From NCBI RefSeq assembly GCF_049852125.1, contig NZ_CP187532.1:434001-498000 (forward strand): DNA of 64,000 nt, in the 5' to 3' direction. The notes under the pieces are model-generated. The model was not told the origin of the DNA. It did no database searches and saw only the letters and a list, made by a program, of their open reading frames with translations. The DNA is from Senimuribacter sp049852125. GTDB lineage: Bacteria; Bacillota; Clostridia; Peptostreptococcales; Anaerovoracaceae. A program made the position numbers and the translations under genes. The number at the start of each line of letters is the position of its first letter. Within the stretch, counting starts at the first letter, position 1. Positions 9,326 to 18,690 of the stretch are shown in pieces.

Positions 9326-9347
9326 GAGCCACGGCTCCTTTCGTTTT
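9325..9347 (+). terminator. terminator-like hairpin
   Basis: GGAGCC-AC-GGCTCC followed by TTTCGTTTT. Confidence 0.6.
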
Positions 9348-9625
9348 GTAATTGCTTTCGCGGCTTAGGAAAATTTCATCGGAATCAAAAAAGCAACACA
9401 AAACTAAGGATACATTTAAACCCTTGATTTATGTTTCTTTATCTATGTAATTTTGTCAATACAGTGCAAGTGTGTCCTCACAGTTCCACGCTGAATTTTG
9501 TTATGAAGCTTTTCAATATTATGGGAAATTGCCAGAAGCACACACTCTGCCTATAACTTTTATCTAATTGCACAAGCTCTGAATGTATCTATGCTCGATT
9601 TAGTGTGGCTCTATAAACTTTTTAG

Positions 9626-9748
9626 GGGTTTGATCTTTGAGGGGGTCTAAACTTAATGGGGGGGTAGCCGGGAAAATAGGTATAGAATCAAGCTGAATCA
9701 TGTAGGCTTGACTCTATACTTTTTCTTTTGCAGAATCATTTTAATGTA
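9626..9748 (+). repeat. left copy of a roughly 125-bp repeat flanking the biosynthetic cluster
   Basis: Shares long stretches (GGGGTCTAAACTTA, GTATAGAATCAAGCTGAATC, CTTTTCTTTTGCAGA) in the same orientation with 21241-21370. It contains an imperfect 14-bp hairpin with a T tract (9680-9726). It overlaps the end of an ISL3-type transposase remnant, so the repeats are probably IS ends. Confidence 0.75.
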
Positions 9749-9990
9749 GCACTTAACAGATATGTCAAAGTTGTTTATGATTTCCTGACGCCATTTTTTA
9801 ATAGTCCTGCCAATAGAATTAAATTCAGGGATATTGAATGTATACAAATCCTCCAGGAAACAATCAAGCGTTTCTGCGACATTCTTAGAAGTAGCTCTTT
9901 GTTTAATTGTAGGTAGGTATCTTTCAGCATGTAGGCAATTTCCAATTCAGGATTTAAAGAAAGCATTGTGTTTACCAGATATGTTGCATG
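9698..9990 (-). pseudogene. ISL3-family transposase fragment
   Basis: Read on the minus strand, 9966 down to about 9900 gives LNPELEIAYMLKDTYLQ; after a frameshift, 9900 down to 9698 gives LDCFLEDLYTFNIPEF followed by SIGRTIKKWRQEIINNF. Both pieces resemble consecutive parts of the C-terminal third of ISL3-type transposases. The catalytic core upstream and the usual NNKIK-containing end are absent, so it cannot be active. It lies at the outer edge of the AT-rich cluster. Confidence 0.65.
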
Positions 9991-10020
9991 CTGATATTTT
10001 TACTTTTTTAAAATTTGGGA

Positions 10021-10049
10021 TTGATTTGTGATGCTACATGTGTTAAAAT
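10021..10049 (+). promoter_or_regulatory. promoter of the 27-residue peptide gene
   Basis: TTGATT (10021-10026), 17-bp spacer, TAAAAT (10044-10049), 47 bases before ATG 10096. Confidence 0.5.
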
Positions 10050-10095
10050 TTTTACAAAGATATATAGGTTACGGGTTAGACATGGGAGGTGCCTT

Positions 10096-10179
10096 ATGAA
10101 ACCTTTGAGATGTAGTCGATATATGGCATCCATCAATTTTAGTTTCTTTTTTACATGTGAATATAAATATTTATGTTAG
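10096..10179 (+). CDS. 27-residue cysteine-containing peptide, candidate precursor or leader
   Basis: A short frame with a near-ideal RBS (GGGAGGTG, 10084-10091), a promoter-like sequence upstream and a terminator hairpin directly on its stop codon, so it forms a complete miniature gene. The peptide is MKPLRCSRYMASINFSFFF plus eight more residues, with Cys at 6, 21 and 27 and aromatic residues clustered in the middle. It precedes exporter and radical SAM genes, so a modified-peptide precursor is possible. Equally it may be a leader peptide of an attenuator for the operon, since the terminator sits before the first exporter gene. I recognise no family. Confidence 0.45.
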   Translation: MKPLRCSRYMASINFSFFFTCEYKYLC

Positions 10180-10210
10180 CGTGGGTGAAGTTATTACCCA
10201 TGCTTTTTTT
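10179..10210 (+). terminator. terminator or attenuator after the small peptide gene
   Basis: GCGTGGGT/ACCCATGC stem (one G-T pair), nine-base loop, then seven T residues. It starts on the last base of the peptide stop codon, close enough that ribosome position could affect folding. Confidence 0.75.
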
Positions 10211-10355
10211 ATGAGAGGGGTTCAAGCATAGAATAAAGAGTGATGAGTATAGAATATTCACCATTAATCTATGATTAAAATTTCTTGCTTAATTTGTTTT
10301 GCTTGATTGAAATGGACAATGCATGTATTTAGTATCGTGATTAGATTGAGTTGAT

Positions 10356-12092
10356 ATGATGGGTAAAAGATTTCATTTTATATTAAAAACAATTAAGGGC
10401 TACAGAGTGCTATTTGCGTTGCTGTTTTTTAGTGTTTTAGCCACATCCGTAACAGCATCAATTATGCCGTATCTTAACGGTGAAATAGTTAATGAAATAT
10501 TTTATAGTAATTATACGAATACATTTGTAGTTGTAATTATAGAATATGGGGGTATTTATATTTTAAATCAATCTTTACACCTGCTTTTGAACTATACTTG
10601 GGCAAAACTGAAGGTAACATACCTTGTGAAGATTAGAAGAAATATTTTTGTACATGTTGTTAAGTTGAGTTGCAGTGATTATATTGACTTAAAGAGTGGT
10701 GACATAATTAAAAGAATTGGAAGTGATGTTGAAAATATTTTGGAACTTATACATCGTAATATATTTTATCTTTTTGGAAAGTTTTTAGATTGCATGCTAT
10801 CGGTTATTTTTGTGTTGTATATTAACTACAAAGTGGGCCTAATTATCTTGGTTATGGTGCCCATACAAGTAATATTAGTTAATAAAATGTCAAAAAAGCT
10901 GTCTAAAGCAAAAATGGAAAAGGCTCAGATTGAAGCTTCGTTATCGTCGTGGCTTTTCGAAATGATAAATGGAAAAAATGACATTTTCATTTTAAATGCG
11001 ATAAAAAAAGTGAAAAAAGATTATTCTCTACTTAAAATAAAAGCATTGAGGCGCACAATCGAGTGTAATAGAAGAAGTTTGCAGATGGATTTTGTTAGTA
11101 GACTTATGTCATTAGTGGTACAGTTGCTTATTTATGTTACCATTGCTATTTCTTTGTTTAATGGTGGTTCAAGTATAGGAGCACTGATAGCGTGTGTAGC
11201 CTATTTTGACAAATGTGTTTCAGCGTTGGAATCGTTAATCGAAAAAGTTCCTGCTATTGCAGAACAAAGTGTGTCGATAGACCGAGTTATTGAAATAATG
11301 GATTATGGAATTGAAGAAAAATTAGGAACGGTAGGTGGTAGATCAAAAATAAAGGAAATTAATTTTAGAAATGTTTCTTTCAAATACAAAGAATCTCGTG
11401 AAATATTGAGGAACGTAGATTTTAAAGCAAGCGAGAATATGGTTATTGCGATAGTGGGTGAAAGTGGGGTTGGCAAAAGTTCTTTGACCTTTTTAATGAA
11501 TAGGTTATATGATATCGAATCAGGTGATATAATGTACAATGGCAAAAATATAAATGACTATAGCCTGCATGAGTTAAGAGCGGCGATAGGAATTGTTCAA
11601 CAGGATGTTCTTATTTTGCCAGGGACAATACGATATAATATATCCTTATCAAATGATAAATTAAGTGATGAGAGGATTTGGAAAGTATTAGAGATGGTGG
11701 AATTAAAAAAAACAATATCGGCATTACCTGAGTCTTTAGATACGTATATTAAAGATGCTAATCATATTTTTTCTGGTGGAGAAAAGCAGAGGATCTCAAT
11801 CGCGAGGCAGTTATATAAAGATGCAGATGTTCTGATTCTAGACGAAGCAACAAGCTCGTTAGATCCAGAAACAGAAAAGCATGTATATGAAAATATATAT
11901 AAGTGGAATACAGGAAAAATCGTTATTATAATAACGCACAGAATACCAACTATTCGAAATGTTGATAAAATATTTCAGATGTCGGATGGGAAGATAATAG
12001 CACAAGGAACTTTTGATGAATTACTCGAACAAAGCAAAGAATTTTACAATTTGTACATGCATTTTTTAGAAAGTGAGACCATAGATGATTAG
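10356..12092 (+). CDS. ABC exporter half-transporter (membrane plus ATPase)
   Basis: 578 residues: an N-terminal six-helix exporter membrane domain (about 1-310) and a C-terminal nucleotide-binding domain with Walker A GESGVGKSS (about 367), signature FSGGEKQR (about 472), Walker B VLILDEATSSLD (about 491) and H-loop ITHR. No N-terminal peptidase C39 domain, so it does not cleave a double-glycine leader itself. It overlaps the next half-transporter by eight bases, suggesting a heterodimer. Very AT-rich compared with the flanking chromosome. The RBS is weak and ATG 10359 is an alternative start. It probably exports the product of this cluster. Confidence 0.93.
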   Translation: MMGKRFHFILKTIKGYRVLFALLFFSVLATSVTASIMPYLNGEIVNEIFYSNYTNTFVVVIIEYGGIYILNQSLHLLLNYTWAKLKVTYLVKIRRNIFVHVVKLSCSDYIDLKSGDIIKRIGSDVENILELIHRNIFYLFGKFLDCMLSVIFVLYINYKVGLIILVMVPIQVILVNKMSKKLSKAKMEKAQIEASLSSWLFEMINGKNDIFILNAIKKVKKDYSLLKIKALRRTIECNRRSLQMDFVSRLMSLVVQLLIYVTIAISLFNGGSSIGALIACVAYFDKCVSALESLIEKVPAIAEQSVSIDRVIEIMDYGIEEKLGTVGGRSKIKEINFRNVSFKYKESREILRNVDFKASENMVIAIVGESGVGKSSLTFLMNRLYDIESGDIMYNGKNINDYSLHELRAAIGIVQQDVLILPGTIRYNISLSNDKLSDERIWKVLEMVELKKTISALPESLDTYIKDANHIFSGGEKQRISIARQLYKDADVLILDEATSSLDPETEKHVYENIYKWNTGKIVIIITHRIPTIRNVDKIFQMSDGKIIAQGTFDELLEQSKEFYNLYMHFLESETIDD

Positions 12093-13812
12093 TTTTGTAA
12101 AAGAATTTAGACGAATCAATCTTATAGTTCAAAAATATAGTTATAACAAATCATATTTGTTATGTTTAATACTATCAAAAATTGTATTTGAGGTTATAGA
12201 GTTACTGCCGCCACTATTATATTTAGTTTTTATAAAAAATGTAATAGAGGAAGGCAATGCGACTTATTTAAAGTTTGTAGTAATTGGGTACTGCTGTGTA
12301 TTCTTAGCAGAGAGCCTTTTTAAGGTTTTACTACAAGTTATAGAAAATAAAATATCTTGTATGTTTGAACTGAAAATTCAATGCAAAATTTTAGAAAGTA
12401 TATGTAGAAATCCCAATAGCGAATTTGATACTGGTGAATTAAAACAACGAGTCGAAGATGATGTACAGCAAACGGTTTTATATATAAATGATTATACCGA
12501 TTATCTGGTAAATCTTCTGGGCTTCGGGATCGTCGTATTGATTATGCTAAAGATGAGCATACTATTTACAATGATTAGTTTGATATTGATACCCATTTCA
12601 TTTCTATGCACAAAATATACAAATAAAAAAATAACAAATACTCAAGTTTTATATAGGGAAAAGTATGCCGAATATGAGGATTTTCTTTTTGAGTCATTGA
12701 GAAGTTTTCGAGAAATAAAATCAAACAGATTGGAACAAGAATGTACTGAACGATTCGATTCATTTTGGAAGGCGTTATCTGGCCTCTTTATAAGAAATCA
12801 TATCTATTGGTTTTTAAATCGTGGATTTATCGCTTTTAAAGATGTTTTCCTCACGAAGATGGCACTTTTCTTTATTGGCGGGATAATGGTTATTCAAAAA
12901 ATTATTTCAGTCTCGATATTACTGGTATTTATGGATTATTACGAAAAACTTACGGAATATATCTTATCAATGACGGATTTAAATGCTCAACTTGTAAAGC
13001 GGCAGGTAAGTATAAAAAAAGTACAGGAATTCTTAGAAAAGGAGCATAATACAACAAAGAGCTGCTGCTTGAACGGCAATATCGTATTAAAGCATGTAAG
13101 TCATAAATATGAAAATGAAATGGTAATTGAGGACTGTTCGTTTACAATAAAAGAACATAGCTATACAGCAATTGTTGGTGCGAGTGGAGAAGGTAAAAGT
13201 ACAATAGCAAGAATAATTTTGGGAATCGAACCAATTGCAGAGGGAAAAATTATCGTTGGTAATACAAATATTAATAATTATGATAGATATTATTCAAGAA
13301 AAAATATGGGAGCAGTGTTGCAGAACTCAGGTCTTTTTAATGTAAGTATACGAGAAAATTTATTGTTTGGAAATCCGAATGCAACTGAACAACAAATTTG
13401 GGATGCATGCAAAAATGCACAAATAGCTGAGTTAATATTGGCACTTCCTGAAAAATTAGATACATTGATAGGTGAAAAAGGAATCAAACTTTCCGGAGGT
13501 CAAAAGCAGCGACTGCTTCTTGCAAGGGTGTTTTTGCAAAAAAATTCGTATTTGATTTTGGATGAAGCCGTTTCAGCCTTGGATTCTAATACCGAACATG
13601 TGGTAATGAAAAATATAATTGAAAACAATCAGCATCAAACGCTCTTGATTATTTCACATAAATTATCTTCTATTATTGATGCTGACGATATTATTCTTTT
13701 TCATGATCATAAAGTTGTAACGCGAGGAACACACAAACAGTTGATAGCGAATTCAACACTATATAAACAACTTTGGGAAACCCAGATAGGAGGAAAGAAA
13801 AATGATTGTTAG
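12085..13812 (+). CDS. ABC exporter half-transporter, partner subunit
   Basis: 575 residues with the same exporter architecture: transmembrane helices in the first 300 residues, Walker A GASGEGKST (about 362), signature LSGGQKQR (about 469), Walker B YLILDEAVSALD (about 490), H-loop ISHK. All ATPase motifs are intact in both partners. Start and end overlap its neighbours (8 and 11 bases), tying it to the carrier protein gene that follows. Sequence differs strongly from the first half-transporter outside the motifs, consistent with a heterodimer rather than a recent duplication. Confidence 0.93.
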   Translation: MISFVKEFRRINLIVQKYSYNKSYLLCLILSKIVFEVIELLPPLLYLVFIKNVIEEGNATYLKFVVIGYCCVFLAESLFKVLLQVIENKISCMFELKIQCKILESICRNPNSEFDTGELKQRVEDDVQQTVLYINDYTDYLVNLLGFGIVVLIMLKMSILFTMISLILIPISFLCTKYTNKKITNTQVLYREKYAEYEDFLFESLRSFREIKSNRLEQECTERFDSFWKALSGLFIRNHIYWFLNRGFIAFKDVFLTKMALFFIGGIMVIQKIISVSILLVFMDYYEKLTEYILSMTDLNAQLVKRQVSIKKVQEFLEKEHNTTKSCCLNGNIVLKHVSHKYENEMVIEDCSFTIKEHSYTAIVGASGEGKSTIARIILGIEPIAEGKIIVGNTNINNYDRYYSRKNMGAVLQNSGLFNVSIRENLLFGNPNATEQQIWDACKNAQIAELILALPEKLDTLIGEKGIKLSGGQKQRLLLARVFLQKNSYLILDEAVSALDSNTEHVVMKNIIENNQHQTLLIISHKLSSIIDADDIILFHDHKVVTRGTHKQLIANSTLYKQLWETQIGGKKNDC

Positions 13813-14080
13813 GAATAAAACTAGGGAAAGTATACGAAAAAAAATATTGCAAATTATCAAGGAAAATTCTGATAAAGATTACAGTATAGAGTTTTTATCA
13901 ACATGTGATCTAGATCGTGAAAGGGTATTCGATTCCATTAGTTTTGTGAATTTTGTTATTTCAATCGAGAGCGAATTTGGGATAAGATTTGGCGATGCTG
14001 AATTATTAGTAGAAAATATGAATAATATAGAAAAAATTTGTGATTTGATTTTGGAATTAATGGAGACAAAAAATGAATAA
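13802..14080 (+). CDS. stand-alone acyl/peptidyl carrier protein
   Basis: 92 residues, with the phosphopantetheine attachment motif as FDSISFVNF (Ser45), followed by the acidic helix-II region (IESEFGIRF) and a C-terminal helix, matching the ACP/PCP fold. It would carry a substrate as a thioester on 4'-phosphopantetheine. RBS AGGAGGAAAG precedes ATG 13802 inside the upstream gene; its stop overlaps the AMP ligase start by eight bases. Tight coupling to an adenylating enzyme indicates that the ligase loads this carrier. No phosphopantetheinyl transferase is encoded in the cluster, so the host enzyme must activate it. Confidence 0.88.
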   Translation: MIVRNKTRESIRKKILQIIKENSDKDYSIEFLSTCDLDRERVFDSISFVNFVISIESEFGIRFGDAELLVENMNNIEKICDLILELMETKNE

Positions 14081-15461
14081 AATTTTTTCGTATAATGATG
14101 ATAAGGTGGCAATATTGTACGAAGACAGAGAAATTTCTTATAAAGAATTAAATGTGCAAGTGGACTATATAAGCAAAATGTTGACAAATAGAAAGCTTGT
14201 TCTTGTACTTTGTGATAATACTTATGAATCCATAATAGCATATTTGGCAACAATGAAGGCTGACTGTGTGCCAATGCTGTTTCCTGCCTTGACTTGGGAT
14301 AGAACACTTAAAAATAATATCAAGCTCTATAAGCCTGATTATATATTTACACCGTTTTATTTGGAGTTGAGGGAAGGATACGGCTTGATGCTTGATGATA
14401 ATTTACTTAAAATTTATAAATTATCCGATAATAGCAAATCTGATTTACATCCAAATCTGCAATTATTGCTCTCAACATCTGGCAGCATAGGCAGTCCTAA
14501 GTGTGTTCGAATTTCAAAGGAGAATTTATCAGCGAATACATACGATATTTGTGAGTATCTTGGAATCAATGAAAACAGTAGAGCTATAACGAGTCTTCCT
14601 ATGTCGTATACATATGGTTTATCAATTATTAATTCGCACCTCTTGAAACATGGTTCGATAGTTTTAACGAATACTAGTATAACTTCAAAAAAATTTTGGA
14701 ATCTAATTGATTTGTATAATGTGACAGATTTTGGGGGTGTCCCATTTCAGTATGAAGCCATCCTAAAATTAAATATAGATATTGCTAAACATAAAACACT
14801 TGAGCATATTACGCAGGCGGGAGGAAGGTTAGGTAAATTATATGTTGACAAAATATTTGAAAAGTGCATGGGGCGTATCAAATTTTACATTATGTATGGA
14901 CAAACTGAAGCAACGGCGCGAATATCTTATTTGCCACCTCAATATACAAAGGAAAAAAGTGGTAGTGCAGGAATAAGTATCCCTCATGGGAAACTATATT
15001 TGCGGGATGAATGTGATAATGTAATAAAGGAGAACGGTGTTATTGGGGAGATTATCTATGAAGGAAAAAATGTGAGTATGGGATATGCGAGATGTCGTAG
15101 TGATTTAATAAAAGGAGATATCAACAAAGGTGTTCTAAAGACTGGTGATTTAGGCTTTTTCGATATCGACGGTTTTTTGTATATTACAGGACGAAAAAAT
15201 AGGATAGTTAAAATATGTGGACAAAGAATTGATTTACAGCACCTAGAATCAATTCTTTGTGATAAGGGGTTTCAATGCATTTGCGTAGGTAATGACGATT
15301 TAATAAAAATATTCACTCTTGAAGAGTATGCCGACTGTATTTATGATGCTTTGAAAGACGAAATAAGGATTAACAGGAATTATTTTAAGATTGAACTGGT
15401 TGATGATTTTTATAGAAATGCTAATGGTAAGATTGATTATTCTAAATATAAGATGAAGTAA
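14073..15461 (+). CDS. AMP-dependent acyl/aminoacyl ligase (adenylation domain)
   Basis: 462 residues of the ANL superfamily. Visible core motifs are the P-loop STSGSIGSPKC (about 133), YGQTEATARISYLP (A5), LKTGDLGFFDIDGFLYITGR (A7/A8), KICGQRIDLQHLE and a C-terminal NGKID carrying the catalytic lysine of A10. It should activate a carboxylic acid as its adenylate and pass it to the adjacent carrier protein. It is shorter than NRPS adenylation domains and has no fused partner. The substrate cannot be read from the sequence by eye. Confidence 0.9.
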   Translation: MNKIFSYNDDKVAILYEDREISYKELNVQVDYISKMLTNRKLVLVLCDNTYESIIAYLATMKADCVPMLFPALTWDRTLKNNIKLYKPDYIFTPFYLELREGYGLMLDDNLLKIYKLSDNSKSDLHPNLQLLLSTSGSIGSPKCVRISKENLSANTYDICEYLGINENSRAITSLPMSYTYGLSIINSHLLKHGSIVLTNTSITSKKFWNLIDLYNVTDFGGVPFQYEAILKLNIDIAKHKTLEHITQAGGRLGKLYVDKIFEKCMGRIKFYIMYGQTEATARISYLPPQYTKEKSGSAGISIPHGKLYLRDECDNVIKENGVIGEIIYEGKNVSMGYARCRSDLIKGDINKGVLKTGDLGFFDIDGFLYITGRKNRIVKICGQRIDLQHLESILCDKGFQCICVGNDDLIKIFTLEEYADCIYDALKDEIRINRNYFKIELVDDFYRNANGKIDYSKYKMK

Positions 15462-15476
15462 AGGAGTGGTGCTAAC

Positions 15477-15500
15477 ATGAACTATTTAAATATGTTCTGA
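15477..15500 (+). other. seven-codon mini-ORF with strong RBS
   Basis: ATG 15477 follows AAGGAG (15461-15466) at a normal distance and encodes MNYLNMF before TGA, then TAA at once. It is in the same frame as the next gene (GTG 15540), separated by these two stops and an open stretch. It may be a leader that allows re-initiation at 15540, a decayed original start of that gene, or a true micropeptide. Confidence 0.35.
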
Positions 15501-15539
15501 TAATTAGGATTCGCATGTATAGAATGTGCATTAACAACA

Positions 15540-15890
15540 GTGAATTTAAATTATTTGGAGTTTATAGAGTTGAAAAAGATAAAGGTTATAGTGGATCGCC
15601 CCATAGGATATAAAGACGAGTTTGGGAATATATATCCAATAAATTATGGATATATTGAAGGCATAATGGCAGGCGATGGAGAAGAACAAGACGCATATAT
15701 TTTAGGAGAAAACAAACCATTGGATTGTTTTGAGGGTTTTCTAATTGCTTATGTACGAAGGAGAGATGATAATGAGGATAAATGGGTTGTAAGTAATTTT
15801 ACTTTTTCAGTTAGTGAAATAAAAGAACAAATCAATTTTATAGAACAATATTTTGATTCGTATATCGAATTATGTGAAAGCAGTGAATAA
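15540..15890 (+). CDS. inorganic pyrophosphatase-like protein
   Basis: 116 residues resembling small soluble pyrophosphatases: VIVDRPIGYKDEFGNIYPIN (about 16-35), YGYIEGIMAGDGEEQDAYIL (36-55) and DNEDKWVVS, which carry the usual acidic metal ligands. It would hydrolyse the PPi released by the two AMP-forming ligases of the cluster. GTG 15540 has no clear RBS, whereas an in-frame ATG with a good RBS lies 63 bases upstream behind two stops. A signalling or structural role cannot be excluded because the protein is shorter than the classic family I enzyme. Confidence 0.75.
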   Translation: MNLNYLEFIELKKIKVIVDRPIGYKDEFGNIYPINYGYIEGIMAGDGEEQDAYILGENKPLDCFEGFLIAYVRRRDDNEDKWVVSNFTFSVSEIKEQINFIEQYFDSYIELCESSE

Positions 15891-15892
15891 AC

Positions 15893-17437
15893 ATGAAAAA
15901 AATTCTATTTTTAACATTGAACACCACCTCTAATAGAACGCCAGAAGAAAATTTAGGCATTTACTATTTGCAAGAGGCACTATATAAGCAAGGGATACAA
16001 AGTGAATATATTGATTGTTGGTTGGAAGGTAAGGATCACTTACAGTTAGCGGATGAAATCAATGACAAAGAATATTTGTTTGTTGGTATTTCTGGATGTT
16101 TGAGTAATGTAGAGGAAATACGCAAACTGGCACCACATTTAACCAATCATCATATAGTTTGTGGTGGATATGGGGCTACCTTTGGATACAAAGATTTATT
16201 GAAAGCGGGAATAGAGATTGTTATTTTAGGCGAAGGAGATAAAACAATCATAGATTTGGCAGATTATTATATGGGGAATATGGATTTGAGAAATGTCGAA
16301 AATATTGCCTATTTGTCCTCGTGTGAAGACCAGGGCAATGAAATCATCTTACAACATGGTAAGGAAATAATAAACTTAGACGAGCTGCCCCTCTTGAAAT
16401 CGAGAAAGTATCTCGATTATATAAAAAGTAGAAAAGCGAGTATAAATATTCTGGGTTCAAAAGGTTGCATGGGTAATTGTAATTTTTGCTCTATAAATCA
16501 ATTCTATTCCTTTTCTCATCGAAAATGGAGAGGCAGATGCTCAGATGCAATCGTGGAAGAAATGCTATTCTTGTATAAACAAGGGATAAGGGTATTTAAA
16601 TTTGTAGATGATAGTTTTATTGAGAATGAAAGAGATACAATTTGGTGTCAAAGGTTTGCAGAGAAAATCAAAGAAAGTGGAATGGATGACATACTATTTA
16701 GAATTTCTATTCGAGCCAATAAAGTTAGTATGAGAATAATTGATATTTTATCTTCCGTTGGACTTTTTGCTGTTTCTTGCGGTATAGAAAATTTTAGTGA
16801 TTCTATGTTAGAAAGGATAGGAAAAAGAACTAATTCTGTAATTAATCAATGTGCATTAGATATATTCAAACAGAAAGGAATATATGTTCAAGCGGGTTTT
16901 ATACTCTTTGATGATTTGACTACGATGTCAGAACTCAGAACGAACTTGATATATCTGAAGAAAAACATGTGGATTGTAATGAAAGGAATTTTTTCCGAAA
17001 TATTTGCAGCTGAGGGAACAGCATATTCTAATTACCTGCTTAAAAGTGGTAAGATCACCGGTAAAAAATACGGAAATTATACTTATTCCATTAGTGATTC
17101 AAAGGCATCCATTGTATATTCGTATTTAAAAAGGTGGCATCTGCTACAGGAAGAGTTTTATGACAAACTAATTGATCCAATATCTGCGCCTAAGGCGTTG
17201 ACACCTTTACAGTATAAAATGTTTTTTGAGTTATATTTGCAAGTGCACCAAAATGATGTTGCTTTTTTCGAACAAGTATTGGATTGTGTTGAGACTGGGG
17301 ATTCAATGTTAAAATGCGATCAGATGATTTTATTGAGAAAAGAAAGCTTAAATAAAGACTTCGATAAAGTAAACCATTTGTATGATTTGGTTGGGTTGGA
17401 GTATAGTGCAAAATATAACATCTTTTGGAGAAAGTGA
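15893..17437 (+). CDS. B12-binding-type radical SAM enzyme
   Basis: 514 residues. The N-terminal 160 residues have the cobalamin-binding-like Rossmann layout (ILFLTLNTTSNRTPEENLGI, FVGISGCLSNVEEI, HIVCGGYGATF, VILGEGD). The radical SAM domain follows with the cluster motif CMGNCNFCS (about 199-206). Enzymes of this class methylate or rearrange unactivated carbons, or act anaerobically on carrier-bound substrates. The cobalamin-ligating DxHxxG motif is not obvious, so B12 dependence is uncertain. It starts three bases after the previous gene. Substrate unknown; the carrier-bound acyl group or a peptide are the obvious candidates. Confidence 0.88.
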   Translation: MKKILFLTLNTTSNRTPEENLGIYYLQEALYKQGIQSEYIDCWLEGKDHLQLADEINDKEYLFVGISGCLSNVEEIRKLAPHLTNHHIVCGGYGATFGYKDLLKAGIEIVILGEGDKTIIDLADYYMGNMDLRNVENIAYLSSCEDQGNEIILQHGKEIINLDELPLLKSRKYLDYIKSRKASINILGSKGCMGNCNFCSINQFYSFSHRKWRGRCSDAIVEEMLFLYKQGIRVFKFVDDSFIENERDTIWCQRFAEKIKESGMDDILFRISIRANKVSMRIIDILSSVGLFAVSCGIENFSDSMLERIGKRTNSVINQCALDIFKQKGIYVQAGFILFDDLTTMSELRTNLIYLKKNMWIVMKGIFSEIFAAEGTAYSNYLLKSGKITGKKYGNYTYSISDSKASIVYSYLKRWHLLQEEFYDKLIDPISAPKALTPLQYKMFFELYLQVHQNDVAFFEQVLDCVETGDSMLKCDQMILLRKESLNKDFDKVNHLYDLVGLEYSAKYNIFWRK

Positions 17438-17444
17438 GAAAAAT

Positions 17445-18638
17445 ATGAAGTTTGCTAAGGAATATGAGACCTACATGAAGTTTGAAGAAGAATTAGGCGC
17501 AGGATATGAAGATGAAGTTAACATAGAAAATATAGGATGGAGTTTAGGAAATGAATGTCCATATAAATGCAAGCATTGTTATTCTGCTATAGTTAGAGAA
17601 AAGGGACGTAACTTGGATAAGAATATGATAGATATAATTATATCACAAATGAGGAAGCTACCAATAAAAACAGTTAATTTAGGTGGTAATGAGCCATGGT
17701 TTACTTCGGGGATAAGTGGAGAAAGTTTGCTTCCATATATTTTGAAAAGATTAAGTCAGGAGGGTTACAAAGTAGGTATCACAACCGCAGGCATTACTTT
17801 GGTTAATATTGAACGATATAGTCCTGAATCTCTTAAGTATATAAACGATGTAGATATAAGTTTAGATCATGCGGATCCAGAAATTCACAATAAGAATCGC
17901 GGTGCAAACATATATGATGTGGCGATTAACGCACTGGAAATTGCTAACAGATACAATATTGAGCATAGTATAATCATGTGCGCTATGAACTGGAATTTTA
18001 ATATTGACAATCTAGATAAACTGAAAAGAATATGCAAAAAATATAATGCTAACTTAAGATTCAATGTTCTAAAACCTATCGAAAAAGGACATATGGATTT
18101 ATGCGTTTCCAAGGAACAGTTTTATGAAGGATACGAATATATTCTGAATAATTATGATACTATTGATATTACGGAACCACGGCTATCAGCTCTTGTAAAT
18201 AATAAAAAAGATGTGGCCTGTCCATGTGGTACTACATCAATGCGTATTCACTCAATCACGAATGATGGTGAAATTTATGTCTCTCCTTGTATATACATGC
18301 ATGATTTTAAAGTAGGTGATTTACTTAAGGATGACATATTGGATGTTGTTCATTCGGAACCATTTAGACAAATGAGATTAAGAAATTATTTATATAGGAA
18401 CATTAATGAATGCCATGATTGTGAAAAAAGTGAATTTTGTGGAGGCGGATGTGCAGCGCAAGCATATTTGATAAATTATTGGAAAACTGGTAAAAGAACA
18501 TTGAGTATAAAAGAGGAGGACTGTTGGCGCGATTTGAAGGAAAAGGTAGATTTGAAAAATTACATAAAAGAACAAAGCGATAAGAATTTAGTGCATATAA
18601 ACTATTTATGCACATGGATAGGAAAACCGCGCAAATAG
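17445..18638 (+). CDS. radical SAM/SPASM-domain enzyme
   Basis: 397 residues from ATG 17445, chosen because GGAG lies just upstream; a longer in-frame start at 17382 would overlap the previous gene by 56 bases. Radical SAM motif CPYKCKHCYS is near residue 37. The C-terminal region (CPCGTTSMRIHS, VSPCIYMHDFKVGDLL, CHDCEKSEFCGGGCAAQAY) has the SPASM/twitch cysteine pattern that binds auxiliary Fe-S clusters. SPASM enzymes often modify ribosomal peptides (sactionine or thioether formation) but also act on small molecules and glycans. No RRE-type peptide-binding domain is seen at the N-terminus. Confidence 0.9.
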   Translation: MKFAKEYETYMKFEEELGAGYEDEVNIENIGWSLGNECPYKCKHCYSAIVREKGRNLDKNMIDIIISQMRKLPIKTVNLGGNEPWFTSGISGESLLPYILKRLSQEGYKVGITTAGITLVNIERYSPESLKYINDVDISLDHADPEIHNKNRGANIYDVAINALEIANRYNIEHSIIMCAMNWNFNIDNLDKLKRICKKYNANLRFNVLKPIEKGHMDLCVSKEQFYEGYEYILNNYDTIDITEPRLSALVNNKKDVACPCGTTSMRIHSITNDGEIYVSPCIYMHDFKVGDLLKDDILDVVHSEPFRQMRLRNYLYRNINECHDCEKSEFCGGGCAAQAYLINYWKTGKRTLSIKEEDCWRDLKEKVDLKNYIKEQSDKNLVHINYLCTWIGKPRK

Positions 18639-18690
18639 ACTTCAACTAACGCAGTAACCCAAAATGATTAACACGAAGGGATGAGTGCTT

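Noticed and set aside
9728..10031. Plus-strand frames of 60-65 codons left of the cluster
   Set aside because: The minus strand of the same stretch encodes recognisable ISL3 transposase fragments.
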